NCBI RefSeq assembly: GCF_910585425.1
Contig: NZ_CAJUCP010000005.1
Coordinates: forward strand, 81,915-145,914
Origin: an uncultured Acetatifactor sp.
Lineage (GTDB): Bacteria; Bacillota; Clostridia; Lachnospirales; Lachnospiraceae
Length of the DNA stretch: 64,000 bases
Reading direction: 5' to 3'
In this document: in pieces, positions 1 through 9,286 of the stretch
Layout: each line of letters starts with the position of its first letter
Position numbering within the stretch: the first letter of the stretch is position 1
Made by a program: the position numbers and the translations under genes
Notes under the pieces: generated by a model
Databases searched by the model: none
Told to the model about the DNA's origin: nothing
The model's input: only the letters and a program-made list of their open reading frames with translations

Positions 1-1
1 C

Positions 2-421
2 CTTGAGGGCGGCAAGCCTGCGGATGTCCTGGCCTGGGAGGAAATTCTGAAATTCAACTGGGAGTGCATCCTGGACACGGCTGGCAGGGCGCTGTCCCGC
101 GGCCTGGACGTGGCCGTGGACTATGTGGTGGAGGAAGAGCTGCCGCTGATGCGCCGACTGGCAGAGCGATATCGTGCAAAGCTTTACTATGTGGTCCTGA
201 CCGCCGGGGAGGAGGCCATCCGGCAGCGCATCGCCGGGCGGGGGGACGTGGAAATGACGGAACGGGCCCTGTTTTTGAAAGACGAACTGGAGCACAGGCC
301 TGAGAATCAGGGCTATCTATTCGACACTACGGGAAAGACCCTGGAACGGGAGCTGGAGGAGCTGGAGATAGAAAGATTCCTGCTACAGGAACCCGGGCAT
401 AGGGTTGAGCCACAGGAATGA
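2..421 (+). CDS. P-loop kinase-like protein, 3' part only
   Basis: The reading frame is open from the left edge, so the N-terminus and any Walker A loop lie outside the window. The visible 139 residues read as the C-terminal half of a small P-loop nucleotide kinase. There is a beta strand (AKLYYVVLTA), then a lid-like helix with paired basic residues (IRQRIAGRG), then a FDTTGK-type strand, as in AAA_33 and shikimate-kinase-like families. It ends about 90 bases before the methionine gamma-lyase-family gene on the same strand, so co-transcription is likely. The substrate cannot be told from this fragment. MiaA was considered because of synteny expectations, but the sequence does not resemble its C-terminus. 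Confidence 0.5.
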   Translation, partial: LEGGKPADVLAWEEILKFNWECILDTAGRALSRGLDVAVDYVVEEELPLMRRLAERYRAKLYYVVLTAGEEAIRQRIAGRGDVEMTERALFLKDELEHRPENQGYLFDTTGKTLERELEELEIERFLLQEPGHRVEPQE

Positions 422-514
422 TGTGCCAGGGCCTGCCAGGACATAAAGATATGGAAAGCGCGGAACACGCGAAAAAAGAAGGAGGGCTGCCGTTCGGCAG
501 CGTCTGAAAAAGCA

Positions 515-1813
515 ATGGCAGAAATACAGAGCATGTACGCCCAAATGGGCATAGACAGCGAAACCTGGGAATACGGGGAAGCCATCCTGGAGCGGCTGGC
601 AGAGCGTTTCCGGAAAATAGACGAAATCGCGGAGTACAATCAACTGAAAGTGATAAAGGCCATGCAGGACTGCCAGGTCGGCGAGGCCTGCCTGCTGGGC
701 ACCACCGGCTACGGCTACAACGACCTGGGCAGGGATACTTTGGAGGCGGTCTACGCGAAAATCTTCCACACGGAAGACGCCCTGGTGCGCCCCCAGATCA
801 CCTGCGGCACCCACGCCCTGGCACTGGCGCTGATGAGCAACCTCCGCCCCGGGGACGAGCTGCTCTCCCCGGTGGGGAAGCCCTACGACACCTTGGAGGA
901 GGTCATAGGCATCCGCCCTTCCAGAGGCTCCCTTGCGGAATACGGCGTAAGCTACAGGCAGGTGGACCTCAAGGAGGACGGCAGATTCGACTACGATTCC
1001 ATAGTAGAAGCCATGAATCCCCGCACCCGCCTGGTGACCATCCAGCGCTCCAAGGGCTACCAGACCAGGCCCACTTTTTCCGTAAAACAGATAGGAGAGC
1101 TGATAGCCTTTGTGAAGAAGATTAAGCCGGACGTCATCTGCATGGTGGACAACTGCTACGGAGAATTCGTGGAGCCGCAGGAGCCCAGCGATGTGGGGGC
1201 GGACATGGTGGTGGGCTCCCTGATCAAGAACCCGGGAGGCGGACTGGCCCCCATCGGCGGCTACATCGCCGGGAGAAAGCAATGCGTGGAGAACGCCGCG
1301 TTCCGGCTCACCTCCCCTGGGCTTGGCAAGGAGGTGGGAGCGTCCCTGGGCATCCTGAAGGACTTCTACCAGGGCCTGTTCCTGGCCCCCACAGTGACGG
1401 CCTGCGCCCTGAAATCCGCAGTCTTCGCCGCCAATCTGTACGAAAACCTGGGCTGCGCCGTGGTGCCGAACGGCAGCGAGAGCAGGCATGACATCATCCA
1501 GGCCGTGACCTTCGGCTCCCCGGAAGCTGTCATCGCCTTCTGCCAGGGCATCCAGGCCGCAGCCCCCGTGGACAGCCATGTGACCCCCGAGCCCTGGGAC
1601 ATGCCGGGGTACGACGCCCAGGTCATCATGGCGGCGGGAGCGTTCGTGTCCGGCTCCTCCATAGAGCTCTCCGCGGACGCGCCCATCAAGCCCCCCTACG
1701 CGGTGTATTTCCAGGGCGGCCTCACCTGGCCCCACGGGAAATTCGGCATTTTGAAATCCCTCCAGTCCCTGATAAACAGGGGATTGCTGGATAAAAACCG
1801 CCTGAAGCTGTAG
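515..1813 (+). CDS. Methionine gamma-lyase family PLP enzyme (aluminium-resistance type)
   Basis: This 432-residue protein matches the Met_gamma_lyase family (PF06838), PLP-dependent enzymes of fold type I often labelled aluminium resistance protein. The conserved opening IDEIAEYNQLKVIKAMQ and the block MVDNCYGEFVE are visible. So is the PLP-lysine region GSLIKNPGGGLAP, in which the Lys of SLIKN is the expected Schiff-base residue. Length is normal for the family. True activity in these proteins is poorly established, so the name is a family label. A strong AAGGAGGG lies 29 bases before the ATG with a small hairpin between them; no closer ribosome site is seen and no in-frame upstream start exists. 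Confidence 0.9.
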   Translation: MAEIQSMYAQMGIDSETWEYGEAILERLAERFRKIDEIAEYNQLKVIKAMQDCQVGEACLLGTTGYGYNDLGRDTLEAVYAKIFHTEDALVRPQITCGTHALALALMSNLRPGDELLSPVGKPYDTLEEVIGIRPSRGSLAEYGVSYRQVDLKEDGRFDYDSIVEAMNPRTRLVTIQRSKGYQTRPTFSVKQIGELIAFVKKIKPDVICMVDNCYGEFVEPQEPSDVGADMVVGSLIKNPGGGLAPIGGYIAGRKQCVENAAFRLTSPGLGKEVGASLGILKDFYQGLFLAPTVTACALKSAVFAANLYENLGCAVVPNGSESRHDIIQAVTFGSPEAVIAFCQGIQAAAPVDSHVTPEPWDMPGYDAQVIMAAGAFVSGSSIELSADAPIKPPYAVYFQGGLTWPHGKFGILKSLQSLINRGLLDKNRLKL

Positions 1814-1854
1814 CTTTGTGTAGAAAAAACTCAAAATAAATTCTATGATTTTTG

Positions 1855-1883
1855 TGTACAGTCCTGGTATTTTGTGGTACTAT
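1855..1883 (+). promoter_or_regulatory. Predicted sigma-A promoter before the DUF4321-radC-mre block
   Basis: A -35 like TGTACA (1855-1860) is followed after 17 bases by TACTAT (1878-1883). It lies in the AT-rich gap after the methionine gamma-lyase gene, about 95 bases before the next start. Confidence 0.5.
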
Positions 1884-1980
1884 ATAGACGTGCGTATGTG
1901 GAATCCGTGAGGGGACGGATGCGCGCAGGCTCGCAGGGCATATCGCATGCCCCGGGACAAAAGAAGGAAGAGGTATCGGC

Positions 1981-2220
1981 TTGAAGAAAGTAAACTGGGT
2001 ATTGCTGGTACTGATACTGGTGGGATTCGTCATCGGCAGATTCATCGGCACTTATTTTTCGGGCACTTTCCTGAACTATGGACAGTCCTTCGGGCTCAGC
2101 TCCCCTGTGGTGCTGGACCTGGGATTCATCATCCTGACCTTTGGGCTGACGATCCAGATCACCATAGCAAGTGTCATAGGCGTCATAATCGCGCTGGTGG
2201 TATATCGCTTCATCAGGTAG
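1981..2220 (+). CDS. DUF4321 family small membrane protein
   Basis: This is a 79-residue protein with two hydrophobic helices (about residues 6-25 and 45-75). Between them is the segment FLNYGQSFGLSSPVVLDLG, the typical core of DUF4321 proteins of Firmicutes. The start is TTG with GAAGGAAGAGG about 6-12 bases upstream; no ATG is available. Function is unknown. The family commonly sits beside maf, radC and mreB, as here, which hints at a link to envelope growth, but that is inference from context. Confidence 0.75.
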   Translation: MKKVNWVLLVLILVGFVIGRFIGTYFSGTFLNYGQSFGLSSPVVLDLGFIILTFGLTIQITIASVIGVIIALVVYRFIR

Positions 2221-2279
2221 TCCATGGGCGGCCCCGGGAAGGCCGTTCGAAGATGCGTCGGAGAAGGGGAAGGAGACGC

Positions 2280-3116
2280 ATGGACAAGCACGGGAAAATG
2301 GAAGAAAAAGAAAGGCATTCCAACGGAAACGAGGAGACGAAACGGAAGGAAGGCGCTCCCCGGAGGAGCAATCCGCAAAAGAGAAGCAGCGCGCCGAAAA
2401 ACGCGCTGAAGACGGCCTCGGAGCTTCCCTATGAGAGGTTCAAGCGGTTCGGGCCGGAGAACCTGACGGAGATAGAGCTGCTGGCCATCATCCTGCGCAC
2501 CGGCACCAGGGACAACCATGTGCTGCAGGTGGCGGAGGAGGTCATGAGCCTGGCCAGATATCCCAAGGAGGGGCTTCTGGGGCTGTACGACGTGACCTTG
2601 GACGAGCTCATGGGCATCCGGGGAATCGGCGAGGTGAAAGCGGTGCGGCTGAAATGCCTGACGGAGCTGTCCATGCGGATGAGCATGGCAAAGGCCAGGG
2701 AGGGGCTGAACCTCACCAGCTCCGGCCAGGTGGCGGCTTATTTCATGGAAAAGCTCCGGCACCGGGAGACCGAGTGCGTGGTGGTGGCCTGTGTGGATGC
2801 CAAGGGACAGCTGATCTGTGAGAGGAAGCTGTCGGAGGGCAGCGTCAACATGTCGCTGATCTCCCCCAGGGAAATCTTCCTGGCGGCGCTGGAGAGCCGG
2901 GCCGTGAACATCGTGCTGGTGCACAACCATCCCAGCGGCGATCCCACGCCCAGCCGGTCCGACAGGGAGCTCACCCGCAATGTGCGGGACACCGGAGAGA
3001 AGATGGGAATCCGGCTTCTGGATCATGTCATTATCGGCGACAACCGCTATGTCAGCTTCAGGGAGAGGGCATGGTTTTCGGAGGAGCCGCTGTACCCGGA
3101 GCCGGAACCGGCATGA
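2280..3116 (+). CDS. radC: RadC family JAB/MPN-type protein
   Basis: RadC-like protein of 278 residues with an N-terminal helix-hairpin-helix region (LMGIRGIGEVKAVRLK) and a C-terminal JAB domain holding the JAMM metal motif HNHPSGDPTPS, with the partner Glu upstream. Despite the name, a role in DNA repair is not established. The ATG at 2280 is chosen because AAGGAG precedes it by about 6 bases; the frame is open much further upstream but without a convincing start. The first 50 or so residues are a basic, low-complexity extension (MEEKERHSNGNEETKRKEG) not found in the core family. They include one copy of the GCATTCCA repeat described in the findings. Confidence 0.9.
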   Translation: MDKHGKMEEKERHSNGNEETKRKEGAPRRSNPQKRSSAPKNALKTASELPYERFKRFGPENLTEIELLAIILRTGTRDNHVLQVAEEVMSLARYPKEGLLGLYDVTLDELMGIRGIGEVKAVRLKCLTELSMRMSMAKAREGLNLTSSGQVAAYFMEKLRHRETECVVVACVDAKGQLICERKLSEGSVNMSLISPREIFLAALESRAVNIVLVHNHPSGDPTPSRSDRELTRNVRDTGEKMGIRLLDHVIIGDNRYVSFRERAWFSEEPLYPEPEPA

Positions 3117-3164
3117 CCGATCGGGCCGGAGGAAAGTTTTTACAATGAGAAAGGGGTTGTCATT

Positions 3165-4175
3165 TTGGCAAACAACGCATTCGGTATCGATTTAGGTACA
3201 AACAACATTAAAATCTATAGCAGGGGCGACGACAGCATCATGGTGGAAAAGAACATGATCGCCATAGAGAACAAGAAGGTTCTGTTTGCATATGGGAACT
3301 CTGCATTTGAAATGTATGAGAAGGCCCCCGGCAATATTCATATCTCTTACCCGCTGACCAACGGCGTCATCGCTGATATCAAGAATATGGAGACGCTGGT
3401 ACGGTATTTCGTCACTGACCTCCAGAAGGGAAACTGCAGGCCTGCGGATTTCTATATCGCGGTGCCTACGGACGTCACCGACGTGGAGAAGAGGGCCTTT
3501 TACGACCTGATCAAATATGCCAATGTAAAGGCGAAGAAGATCATGGTGGTGGAGAAGGCCGTGGCAGACGGCCTGGGGCTGGACATCGACGTGAAGAACT
3601 CCCAGGGCGTGCTGGTGGTCAATGTAGGCTTCGAGACCACGGAGATTTCCATCCTGTCCCTGGGCGGCATCGTGCTGAGCCGCCTGATCAAGACAGGAGG
3701 CCTGAAGTTCGACGAGGCGATCCGGACCGCCGTGAGGAAGGAATTCAGCCTGGTCATCGGCGGCAGGACCTCCGAATCCGTGAAGATTTCCCTGAAAGAG
3801 CTGGAGCAGGAGGGCAAGGGCGCAATCGTCTACGGCAGGGACATCGTGACGGGGCTTCCCATAGAGCGGGAGATTCCCACGAAGCTGGTGGTAGAGTGCC
3901 TGGAGGAGCATTTCGCCTCCATCATCGACAATGTGAAGGTCATTCTGGAGAGGACGCCGCCCGAGCTGGCAGCGGATATCTACCGCCACGGCATCTACCT
4001 GACCGGGGGCGCTTCCCAGATCAGCCATCTTGCGGAGCGGCTGGCCGCGGGGACCGGGCTGCGGGTGAACGTTTCGGAGAATCCTGTCACCAGCGTGGTG
4101 CTGGGCCTGGCCAAGATCATCAAGGACGACAACTACAAGTCCGTAGCTTACGCGATTGAAGGGATGAGCAAATGA
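3165..4175 (+). CDS. mreB: Rod shape-determining protein, MreB/Mbl family
   Basis: Bacterial actin of 336 residues, the usual MreB length. The phosphate-1 loop FGIDLGTNNIKIY is near residue 6, the conserved AVPTDVTDVEKRAF sits mid-protein, and the adenosine motif GIYLTGGASQISHL is near residue 280. It forms membrane-bound filaments that guide side-wall synthesis with MreC, MreD, RodA and PBP2, all encoded next. The start is TTG at 3165 behind GAAAGGGG. The stop overlaps the mreC start (ATGA), so the two are translationally coupled. Confidence 0.93.
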   Translation: MANNAFGIDLGTNNIKIYSRGDDSIMVEKNMIAIENKKVLFAYGNSAFEMYEKAPGNIHISYPLTNGVIADIKNMETLVRYFVTDLQKGNCRPADFYIAVPTDVTDVEKRAFYDLIKYANVKAKKIMVVEKAVADGLGLDIDVKNSQGVLVVNVGFETTEISILSLGGIVLSRLIKTGGLKFDEAIRTAVRKEFSLVIGGRTSESVKISLKELEQEGKGAIVYGRDIVTGLPIEREIPTKLVVECLEEHFASIIDNVKVILERTPPELAADIYRHGIYLTGGASQISHLAERLAAGTGLRVNVSENPVTSVVLGLAKIIKDDNYKSVAYAIEGMSK

Positions 4176-5041
4176 GTCCAATCATCAAAAGAAAAGGAGA
4201 GCGGTATACCTTGCCGAGCAAATATCTCCTTTTTATTTTAACGGTGCTCTGCACTGTCATGATGCTGGTCACTTTTGGCACGGATGTATTCAATCGGCCG
4301 CTTAACGTGGTGGTGGGATACGTGATCGTGCCTTTTCAACAGGGAATCGAAAAGGTGGGCGGATGGCTGTCCAACCGTTCCGAGGAACTGGTGCAGATCC
4401 GCACGCTCCTGGATGAAAATGCCCAGTTGAAAGCGGAGCTGGCCGCGCTGATTGAGGAGAACACCCTGCTGCAGCAGGACAAATATGAGCTGAACAAGCT
4501 CAGAGAGCTGTTCGAGCTGGACGGCCAGTATGCGGAATACAATAAGGTGGGGGCCAGGATCATCGGCCGGGACTCCGGGAACTGGTATTCCTCTTTCCTG
4601 ATCGACAAGGGGGAGGATGACGGCCTGGAGGTGGACATGAACGTCATCGCCCAGGGCGGCCTGGTGGGCAGGATCACCTCCGTAGGGCCCGGCTGGGCGC
4701 GGGTGACCTCCATCATATCGGACAATGTCCATGTCAGTGCCATGACCCTCTCCACGGAGGACAACATGACCGTGACGGGAGACCTAAGGCTCATGGCCGA
4801 GGGCTGCATCACATTCAGCCAGCTCGTGGACGGCCAGGACAGCGTGCGGGAGGGAGACAAGGTAGTCACCTCTAACATCAGCGACAAATACCTGCCGAAT
4901 ATCCTGATCGGTTACATCAGAACCATCAGCAAGGACGCCAACAACCTGACCAAATCGGGCGAGATCGTGCCTGCGGTGGATTTCGAACACATGGGGGAGG
5001 TGCTGATCATCACGGACAGGAAGCAGGCCGTGGCGGAATGA
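4172..5041 (+). CDS. mreC: Rod shape-determining protein MreC
   Basis: Protein of 289 residues with one N-terminal transmembrane helix (about 18-37), a coiled-coil stretch (about 70-110, with LLDENAQLKAELAALIEEN) and the C-terminal beta-rich MreC domain (IGRDSGNWYSSFLIDKG and QGGLVGRIT). It is an extracytoplasmic scaffold that activates PBP2/RodA. The ATG overlaps the mreB stop, and mreD follows within 25 bases. Confidence 0.93.
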   Translation: MSPIIKRKGERYTLPSKYLLFILTVLCTVMMLVTFGTDVFNRPLNVVVGYVIVPFQQGIEKVGGWLSNRSEELVQIRTLLDENAQLKAELAALIEENTLLQQDKYELNKLRELFELDGQYAEYNKVGARIIGRDSGNWYSSFLIDKGEDDGLEVDMNVIAQGGLVGRITSVGPGWARVTSIISDNVHVSAMTLSTEDNMTVTGDLRLMAEGCITFSQLVDGQDSVREGDKVVTSNISDKYLPNILIGYIRTISKDANNLTKSGEIVPAVDFEHMGEVLIITDRKQAVAE

Positions 5042-5065
5042 CAGACAGCCGTAAGGGGAGTGCGT

Positions 5066-5584
5066 ATGCTTCGTAAAATAATTGTGACAATATGTATCAT
5101 CCTATGCTTCGTCCTGCAGTGCAGCGTCTTTGACAGCCTGAGCTTTGCGGGCATCATACCGAACCTTATGATCATATTGACCTCCTCCTTCGGGTTCATG
5201 CGGGGGGAGCGGGAGGGGCTGCTGATCGGTTTCTTCTGCGGGCTTCTCAGCGATATCTTTTTCGGCGGCTTCCTGGGCTTTTACGCGCTGCTGTTGATGT
5301 ACATAGGCTTTCTGAACGGGAAGTTCTGCAAGATTTTCTACCCGGAGGACATCAAGCTTCCGCTGGCGCTGATCATCGTAAGCGACCTGTCCTATGGAAT
5401 CATATGCTATATTTTGACTTTTATGCTTCGCGGCAGGTTTGAATTCGCCTATTACTTTCTCCACATCATCCTGCCGGAGGCCCTGTATACCATTGTAGTG
5501 ACCCTGTTTTTATATCCGGCTGTTCTGAAGGTGAATGAAAAGCTGGAGAATCATGAGAGAAAGAGAGCGCAGAAATTTGTTTGA
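5066..5584 (+). CDS. mreD: Rod shape-determining protein MreD
   Basis: A hydrophobic protein of about 172 residues with five or so membrane helices and the MreD pattern: N-terminal FVLQCSVFDSLSFAGIIPNLMI and later LLIGFFCGLLSDIFFGGFLGFYALL. It completes mreBCD. The ATG at 5066 lies about 8 bases after AAGGGG. An in-frame GTG at 5060 is too close to that site to be preferred. The 3' end overlaps the start of the PBP2 gene. Confidence 0.88.
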   Translation: MLRKIIVTICIILCFVLQCSVFDSLSFAGIIPNLMIILTSSFGFMRGEREGLLIGFFCGLLSDIFFGGFLGFYALLLMYIGFLNGKFCKIFYPEDIKLPLALIIVSDLSYGIICYILTFMLRGRFEFAYYFLHIILPEALYTIVVTLFLYPAVLKVNEKLENHERKRAQKFV

Positions 5585-8498
5585 TGAGTTCAAGGAAAAA
5601 ATAATCGGCGTCATCACCAGCAGGCTGACAGTCTTCACAGTTGTATTCTGCCTGTTTGCCGGCGTGCTGATTTACCGCTGCTTTGAACTTCAGATTGTCC
5701 ACGGGGAGGAGTATCTGGAGGAATTCGTCCTGGAGATAGAGAAGACCCGGGACATCGCCAGCACCCGCGGCAAGATTTATGACAGGAACGGCAACGAGCT
5801 GGCCTACAATGAGCTGGCCTATTCCGTGAAGATAGAGGACGTGTTCGAATCCGGGCGGCTCAAGAACGCCAGGCTCAATGACATGATTCACCGCCTGATC
5901 CAGATGATTGAGAAGAACGGCGACAAATGCATCACGGATTTCAAGATATTCCTGAATGAGGACAGGGAATTCCAGTATTCCGTGGAGGACACCAGCCTCC
6001 TGCGCTTCCTGGCGGATGTGTACGGCAAGGCCGACATCGGCGATCTGAAGGACGAGGAGCGCACGGCCACGGCGGACGAGATCATGGAGTATCTGAGCAG
6101 CACCAAGAATTTCGCCATCGGAAGCTATGCGGATCCGGAGGACTCGAAGAGCGAGTTCCTGGTGGGGGAGGGCTACAGCAAGGAGGAGTGGCTGACCATG
6201 GTCACCATCCGGTACGCCATGAACCTGACCTCCTTCCGGAAATATATCGGCACCACGGTGGCCACCAATGTCAACGAGAAGACAGTGGCCGTGGTCATGG
6301 AGAATTCCCAGTCGCTGCCTGGCGTCACCATAGAGGCAGACACGGTGCGGCGGTATGTGGACTCGGAGTATTTCGCCCATGTGCTTGGGTACACAGGGAA
6401 GATCTCCTCGGAGGAGCTGGCCGACCTGAACGCCCGGGCGGCGGAGGAAAAGAGCGCCGAGGGGCAGGGGACGGACAGCGCGGAAGAGGAAAGCTCCGAC
6501 GCCTACAGCCTCAATGACGTGGTAGGCAAGAGCGGCATAGAGTCCTATCTGGAGACCACTCTCCAGGGGGAAAAAGGATATGAGAAGGTCATCGTGGACA
6601 ATATGGGCAAGGTCATCTCCATCGAGGAGCGCAAGGAGGCCAAGGCCGGCCAGGATGTGTACCTGACGATCGACAAGGATCTGACGGAGGCGATCTACCA
6701 TATCCTGGAGCAGAAGCTTGCGGGCCTTGTGTCCAGCAAGATCATCAACACAAAGGAATATATCCCCGCCAGGGGCGCAGACAGCAGCGATATCAAGATT
6801 CCCATATACGATGTGTATTTCACCATGTTCGACAATGCCGTCATCGACATCAGGGCCATGGCCGAGGAGGATGCCCAGGAGACGGAGAGGGAGGTGTACG
6901 CCGCCTACCTTGCCTACAAGGAAAACGCATACAATCAGCTGCGCTACGAGCTGACGGAGGGGCTGACCCCTTATAACCAGCTGTCCAAGGAATATCAGGT
7001 CTATCAGAGCAATATCGTGACACTGCTGCGCCGGAACGGCATCATCATGTCGGAAGCGGTGGTATCGGACGACGCCACACAGGTGGCATGGGCCACAGAG
7101 GAGGTCATCAGCCTCAGCGAATACCTGAAATACTGCATCTCCCAGAACTGGATCGATGTCAGCAAGCTGGAGCTGGACGACAAATATTCCGATTCCTCGG
7201 AAATCTACGATGAGATCCTGGAACATATCATTGTCATGGTAGAGAACAACACGGAATTCCAGAAGCGCTTTTTCAAATATATGCTTTTGAACGATGCCAT
7301 AAGCGGCAGACAGGTATGCCAGATCCTCTGCGAACAGGGAAAGGTCTCCGTACCGGAAGACGACAGGGCTGCAGTCTTTGAGGGGCAGATGAGCGCCTAC
7401 CAGTTCATGATGAACCGGATAGACCATCTGGACATCACCCCCGCACAGCTGGCGCTGGATCCCTGCAACGCCTCCTGCGTTGTCACGGACGTGCATTCCG
7501 GCGATATCCTGGCCATTGTGTCCTATCCGGGCTACGACAACAATAAAATGGCCAATTCCATAGACGCGGCGTATTACGCCCAGTTGAACGCGGACAAGTC
7601 GAATCCGCAGTACAATTATGCCACCCAGTACGCGGCGGCTCCCGGCTCTACCTTCAAGATGCTGTCATCGGCGGCCGGGCTCATGGAGGGGGCTGTGGAG
7701 ATAGACAGCATCGTCAAGTGCAAGGGCATCTTTACGGAAATCGATCCGCCGCCAAGCTGCTGGAACCGGTACGGGCATGGCAATGAGACACTTGTATCAG
7801 CCATCCGGGATTCCTGCGACTGTTATTTCTATGAGATAGGCTACCAGCTTTCCATGGGCTCGGGCACATACAATGAGACCGAGGGGCTGGACGTGCTGGA
7901 CAAGTACGCGGAGCTGTTCGGGCTTACGGAGAAATCGGGCATCGAGATATCCGAGGCTTCCCCGAACGTGTCCACGGAAGACCCGGTGCGTTCCTCCATC
8001 GGCCAGGGCAGCAACAGCTATACGCTGACAGGGCTGGCCAGATATGTGACCACGGTGGCCAACAGCGGCTTCTGCTACAATCTGACCCTGCTGGATAAAA
8101 TCACGGATTCCGAGGGCAATGTGGTGGAGGAGTTTCAGCCGAAGCTGCGCAATACCGTGGACATGCCCGGGGAATATTGGGACGCCATCCATCTGGGGAT
8201 GCGCCAGGTGGTGGAGAACAAGAGCTATTTCGACAACCTGGCGGTGAATGTGGCCGGCAAGACCGGTACGGCGGAGCAGACCCTGGACAGGCCCAGCCAC
8301 GCGCTGTTTGCCTGCTACGCGCCCTATGAGCAGCCCGAGATCAGCATCGTCACCAGAATCCCCTTCGGATACGCTGCGGACCATGCGGCCCAGGCCTCCA
8401 GGGATATCCTGAAATACTATTATGGCCTGGCAGAAGTGGACGAGCTGATCACCGGCACGGCGGACGAGCCGGACGGCGGCATTACCAACGAGCATTGA
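5553..8498 (+). CDS. mrdA: Penicillin-binding protein 2, class B transpeptidase, long form
   Basis: Class B PBP that crosslinks side-wall peptidoglycan with RodA. From the ATG at 5553 it is about 981 residues, much longer than the usual 600-720. There is one N-terminal membrane helix, then the dimerisation domain with the STRGKIYDRNGNELAYN motif. The transpeptidase domain has catalytic S699-x-x-K702 (PGSTFK) and K903-T-G (AGKTGTAEQ). The second motif reads S754-C-D rather than the usual S-x-N. About 235 residues (roughly 390-625, acidic and helical) are inserted between VYLTIDKDL and CVVTDVHSGDILAIVSYPG. An alternative ATG at 5535 has its AAGGTGA directly against it, so 5553 with GGAG is preferred. 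Confidence 0.9.
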   Translation: MRERERRNLFDEFKEKIIGVITSRLTVFTVVFCLFAGVLIYRCFELQIVHGEEYLEEFVLEIEKTRDIASTRGKIYDRNGNELAYNELAYSVKIEDVFESGRLKNARLNDMIHRLIQMIEKNGDKCITDFKIFLNEDREFQYSVEDTSLLRFLADVYGKADIGDLKDEERTATADEIMEYLSSTKNFAIGSYADPEDSKSEFLVGEGYSKEEWLTMVTIRYAMNLTSFRKYIGTTVATNVNEKTVAVVMENSQSLPGVTIEADTVRRYVDSEYFAHVLGYTGKISSEELADLNARAAEEKSAEGQGTDSAEEESSDAYSLNDVVGKSGIESYLETTLQGEKGYEKVIVDNMGKVISIEERKEAKAGQDVYLTIDKDLTEAIYHILEQKLAGLVSSKIINTKEYIPARGADSSDIKIPIYDVYFTMFDNAVIDIRAMAEEDAQETEREVYAAYLAYKENAYNQLRYELTEGLTPYNQLSKEYQVYQSNIVTLLRRNGIIMSEAVVSDDATQVAWATEEVISLSEYLKYCISQNWIDVSKLELDDKYSDSSEIYDEILEHIIVMVENNTEFQKRFFKYMLLNDAISGRQVCQILCEQGKVSVPEDDRAAVFEGQMSAYQFMMNRIDHLDITPAQLALDPCNASCVVTDVHSGDILAIVSYPGYDNNKMANSIDAAYYAQLNADKSNPQYNYATQYAAAPGSTFKMLSSAAGLMEGAVEIDSIVKCKGIFTEIDPPPSCWNRYGHGNETLVSAIRDSCDCYFYEIGYQLSMGSGTYNETEGLDVLDKYAELFGLTEKSGIEISEASPNVSTEDPVRSSIGQGSNSYTLTGLARYVTTVANSGFCYNLTLLDKITDSEGNVVEEFQPKLRNTVDMPGEYWDAIHLGMRQVVENKSYFDNLAVNVAGKTGTAEQTLDRPSHALFACYAPYEQPEISIVTRIPFGYAADHAAQASRDILKYYYGLAEVDELITGTADEPDGGITNEH

Positions 8499-8517
8499 AC
8501 GGGGGGCATGGCGGATT

Positions 8518-9189
8518 ATGAGAGAAGCAGTGATCATCAAGAGCTTTCCCAACGGGATAGCGCTGTATCTGAACGGGGAGATGCCCTTCGAAGACCTTCT
8601 GGCGGAGATAGGGTATAAATTCTCCGATGCCAGGAATTTCTTCGGCACGGTCACCATGGCATTGTCCATAGAGGGGCGGCCCGTGACGGATATGGAGGAA
8701 ATCCGGATACTGGAGACGATCCGCGACAACAGCGACATCAACATCGCCTGTATCGTGGAGAAGGACGAGACAGTCAACAAAAATTACGTGAAGGCGCTGG
8801 AGCGCACGGAGAGAGAGCTGGCCCAGAAGCCGGAGGGGCAGTTCTTCCGGGGGGACCTGAAGGACAGGGAGGTGCTTGAGACGGAGAACAGCATCATCAT
8901 GCTGGGGGACGTCTATCCGGGGAGCAGCATCGTCAGCGCCAAGAACATCATCATATTGGGAGGGCTCTACGGGAAAGCCCATGCCGGAGGCAACGGCTGT
9001 GAGGGGGCCTACATAGCAGCGTTTGAAATGGCGCCGGAGAGAATCAGGATCGGCGATTTCAAATATAAACCAGGTACAAAACAGGCAAGGTGGGGAATCA
9101 GACCGAAGGTACGACCGAAAATCGCATATGTGAAAAACGACCGAATCATCATCGAGGCGCTTACCAAAGACCTGCTGAACTGCTTCTGA
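8518..9189 (+). CDS. minC: Septum site-determining protein MinC
   Basis: A 223-residue FtsZ inhibitor. The N-terminal part (residues 1-100, VIIKSFPNGIALYLN) matches the MinC N domain. The C-terminal beta-helix carries GDVYPGSSIVSAKNIIILGGLYGKAHAG, the classic MinC C-domain signature that binds MinD and FtsZ. minD and minE follow on the same strand, giving a full Min system. Confidence 0.93.
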   Translation: MREAVIIKSFPNGIALYLNGEMPFEDLLAEIGYKFSDARNFFGTVTMALSIEGRPVTDMEEIRILETIRDNSDINIACIVEKDETVNKNYVKALERTERELAQKPEGQFFRGDLKDREVLETENSIIMLGDVYPGSSIVSAKNIIILGGLYGKAHAGGNGCEGAYIAAFEMAPERIRIGDFKYKPGTKQARWGIRPKVRPKIAYVKNDRIIIEALTKDLLNCF

Positions 9190-9286
9190 TTCTATGTGTG
9201 CTATGTAGCGGGCTGTTGCCTGCGAAGCGGACGACGGGAGGGTTCAGAGGACGACAGACGAAATTCTTTTATGGAGGGCAGAAAGT

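Noticed and set aside
383..1834. 483-codon minus-strand frame opposite the methionine gamma-lyase gene
   Set aside because: Antisense of a well-supported PLP enzyme; translation lacks motifs.
5466..7496. 676-codon minus-strand frame opposite mreD and the PBP2 gene
   Set aside because: Shadow of the PBP2 gene; no start context and no recognisable domain.
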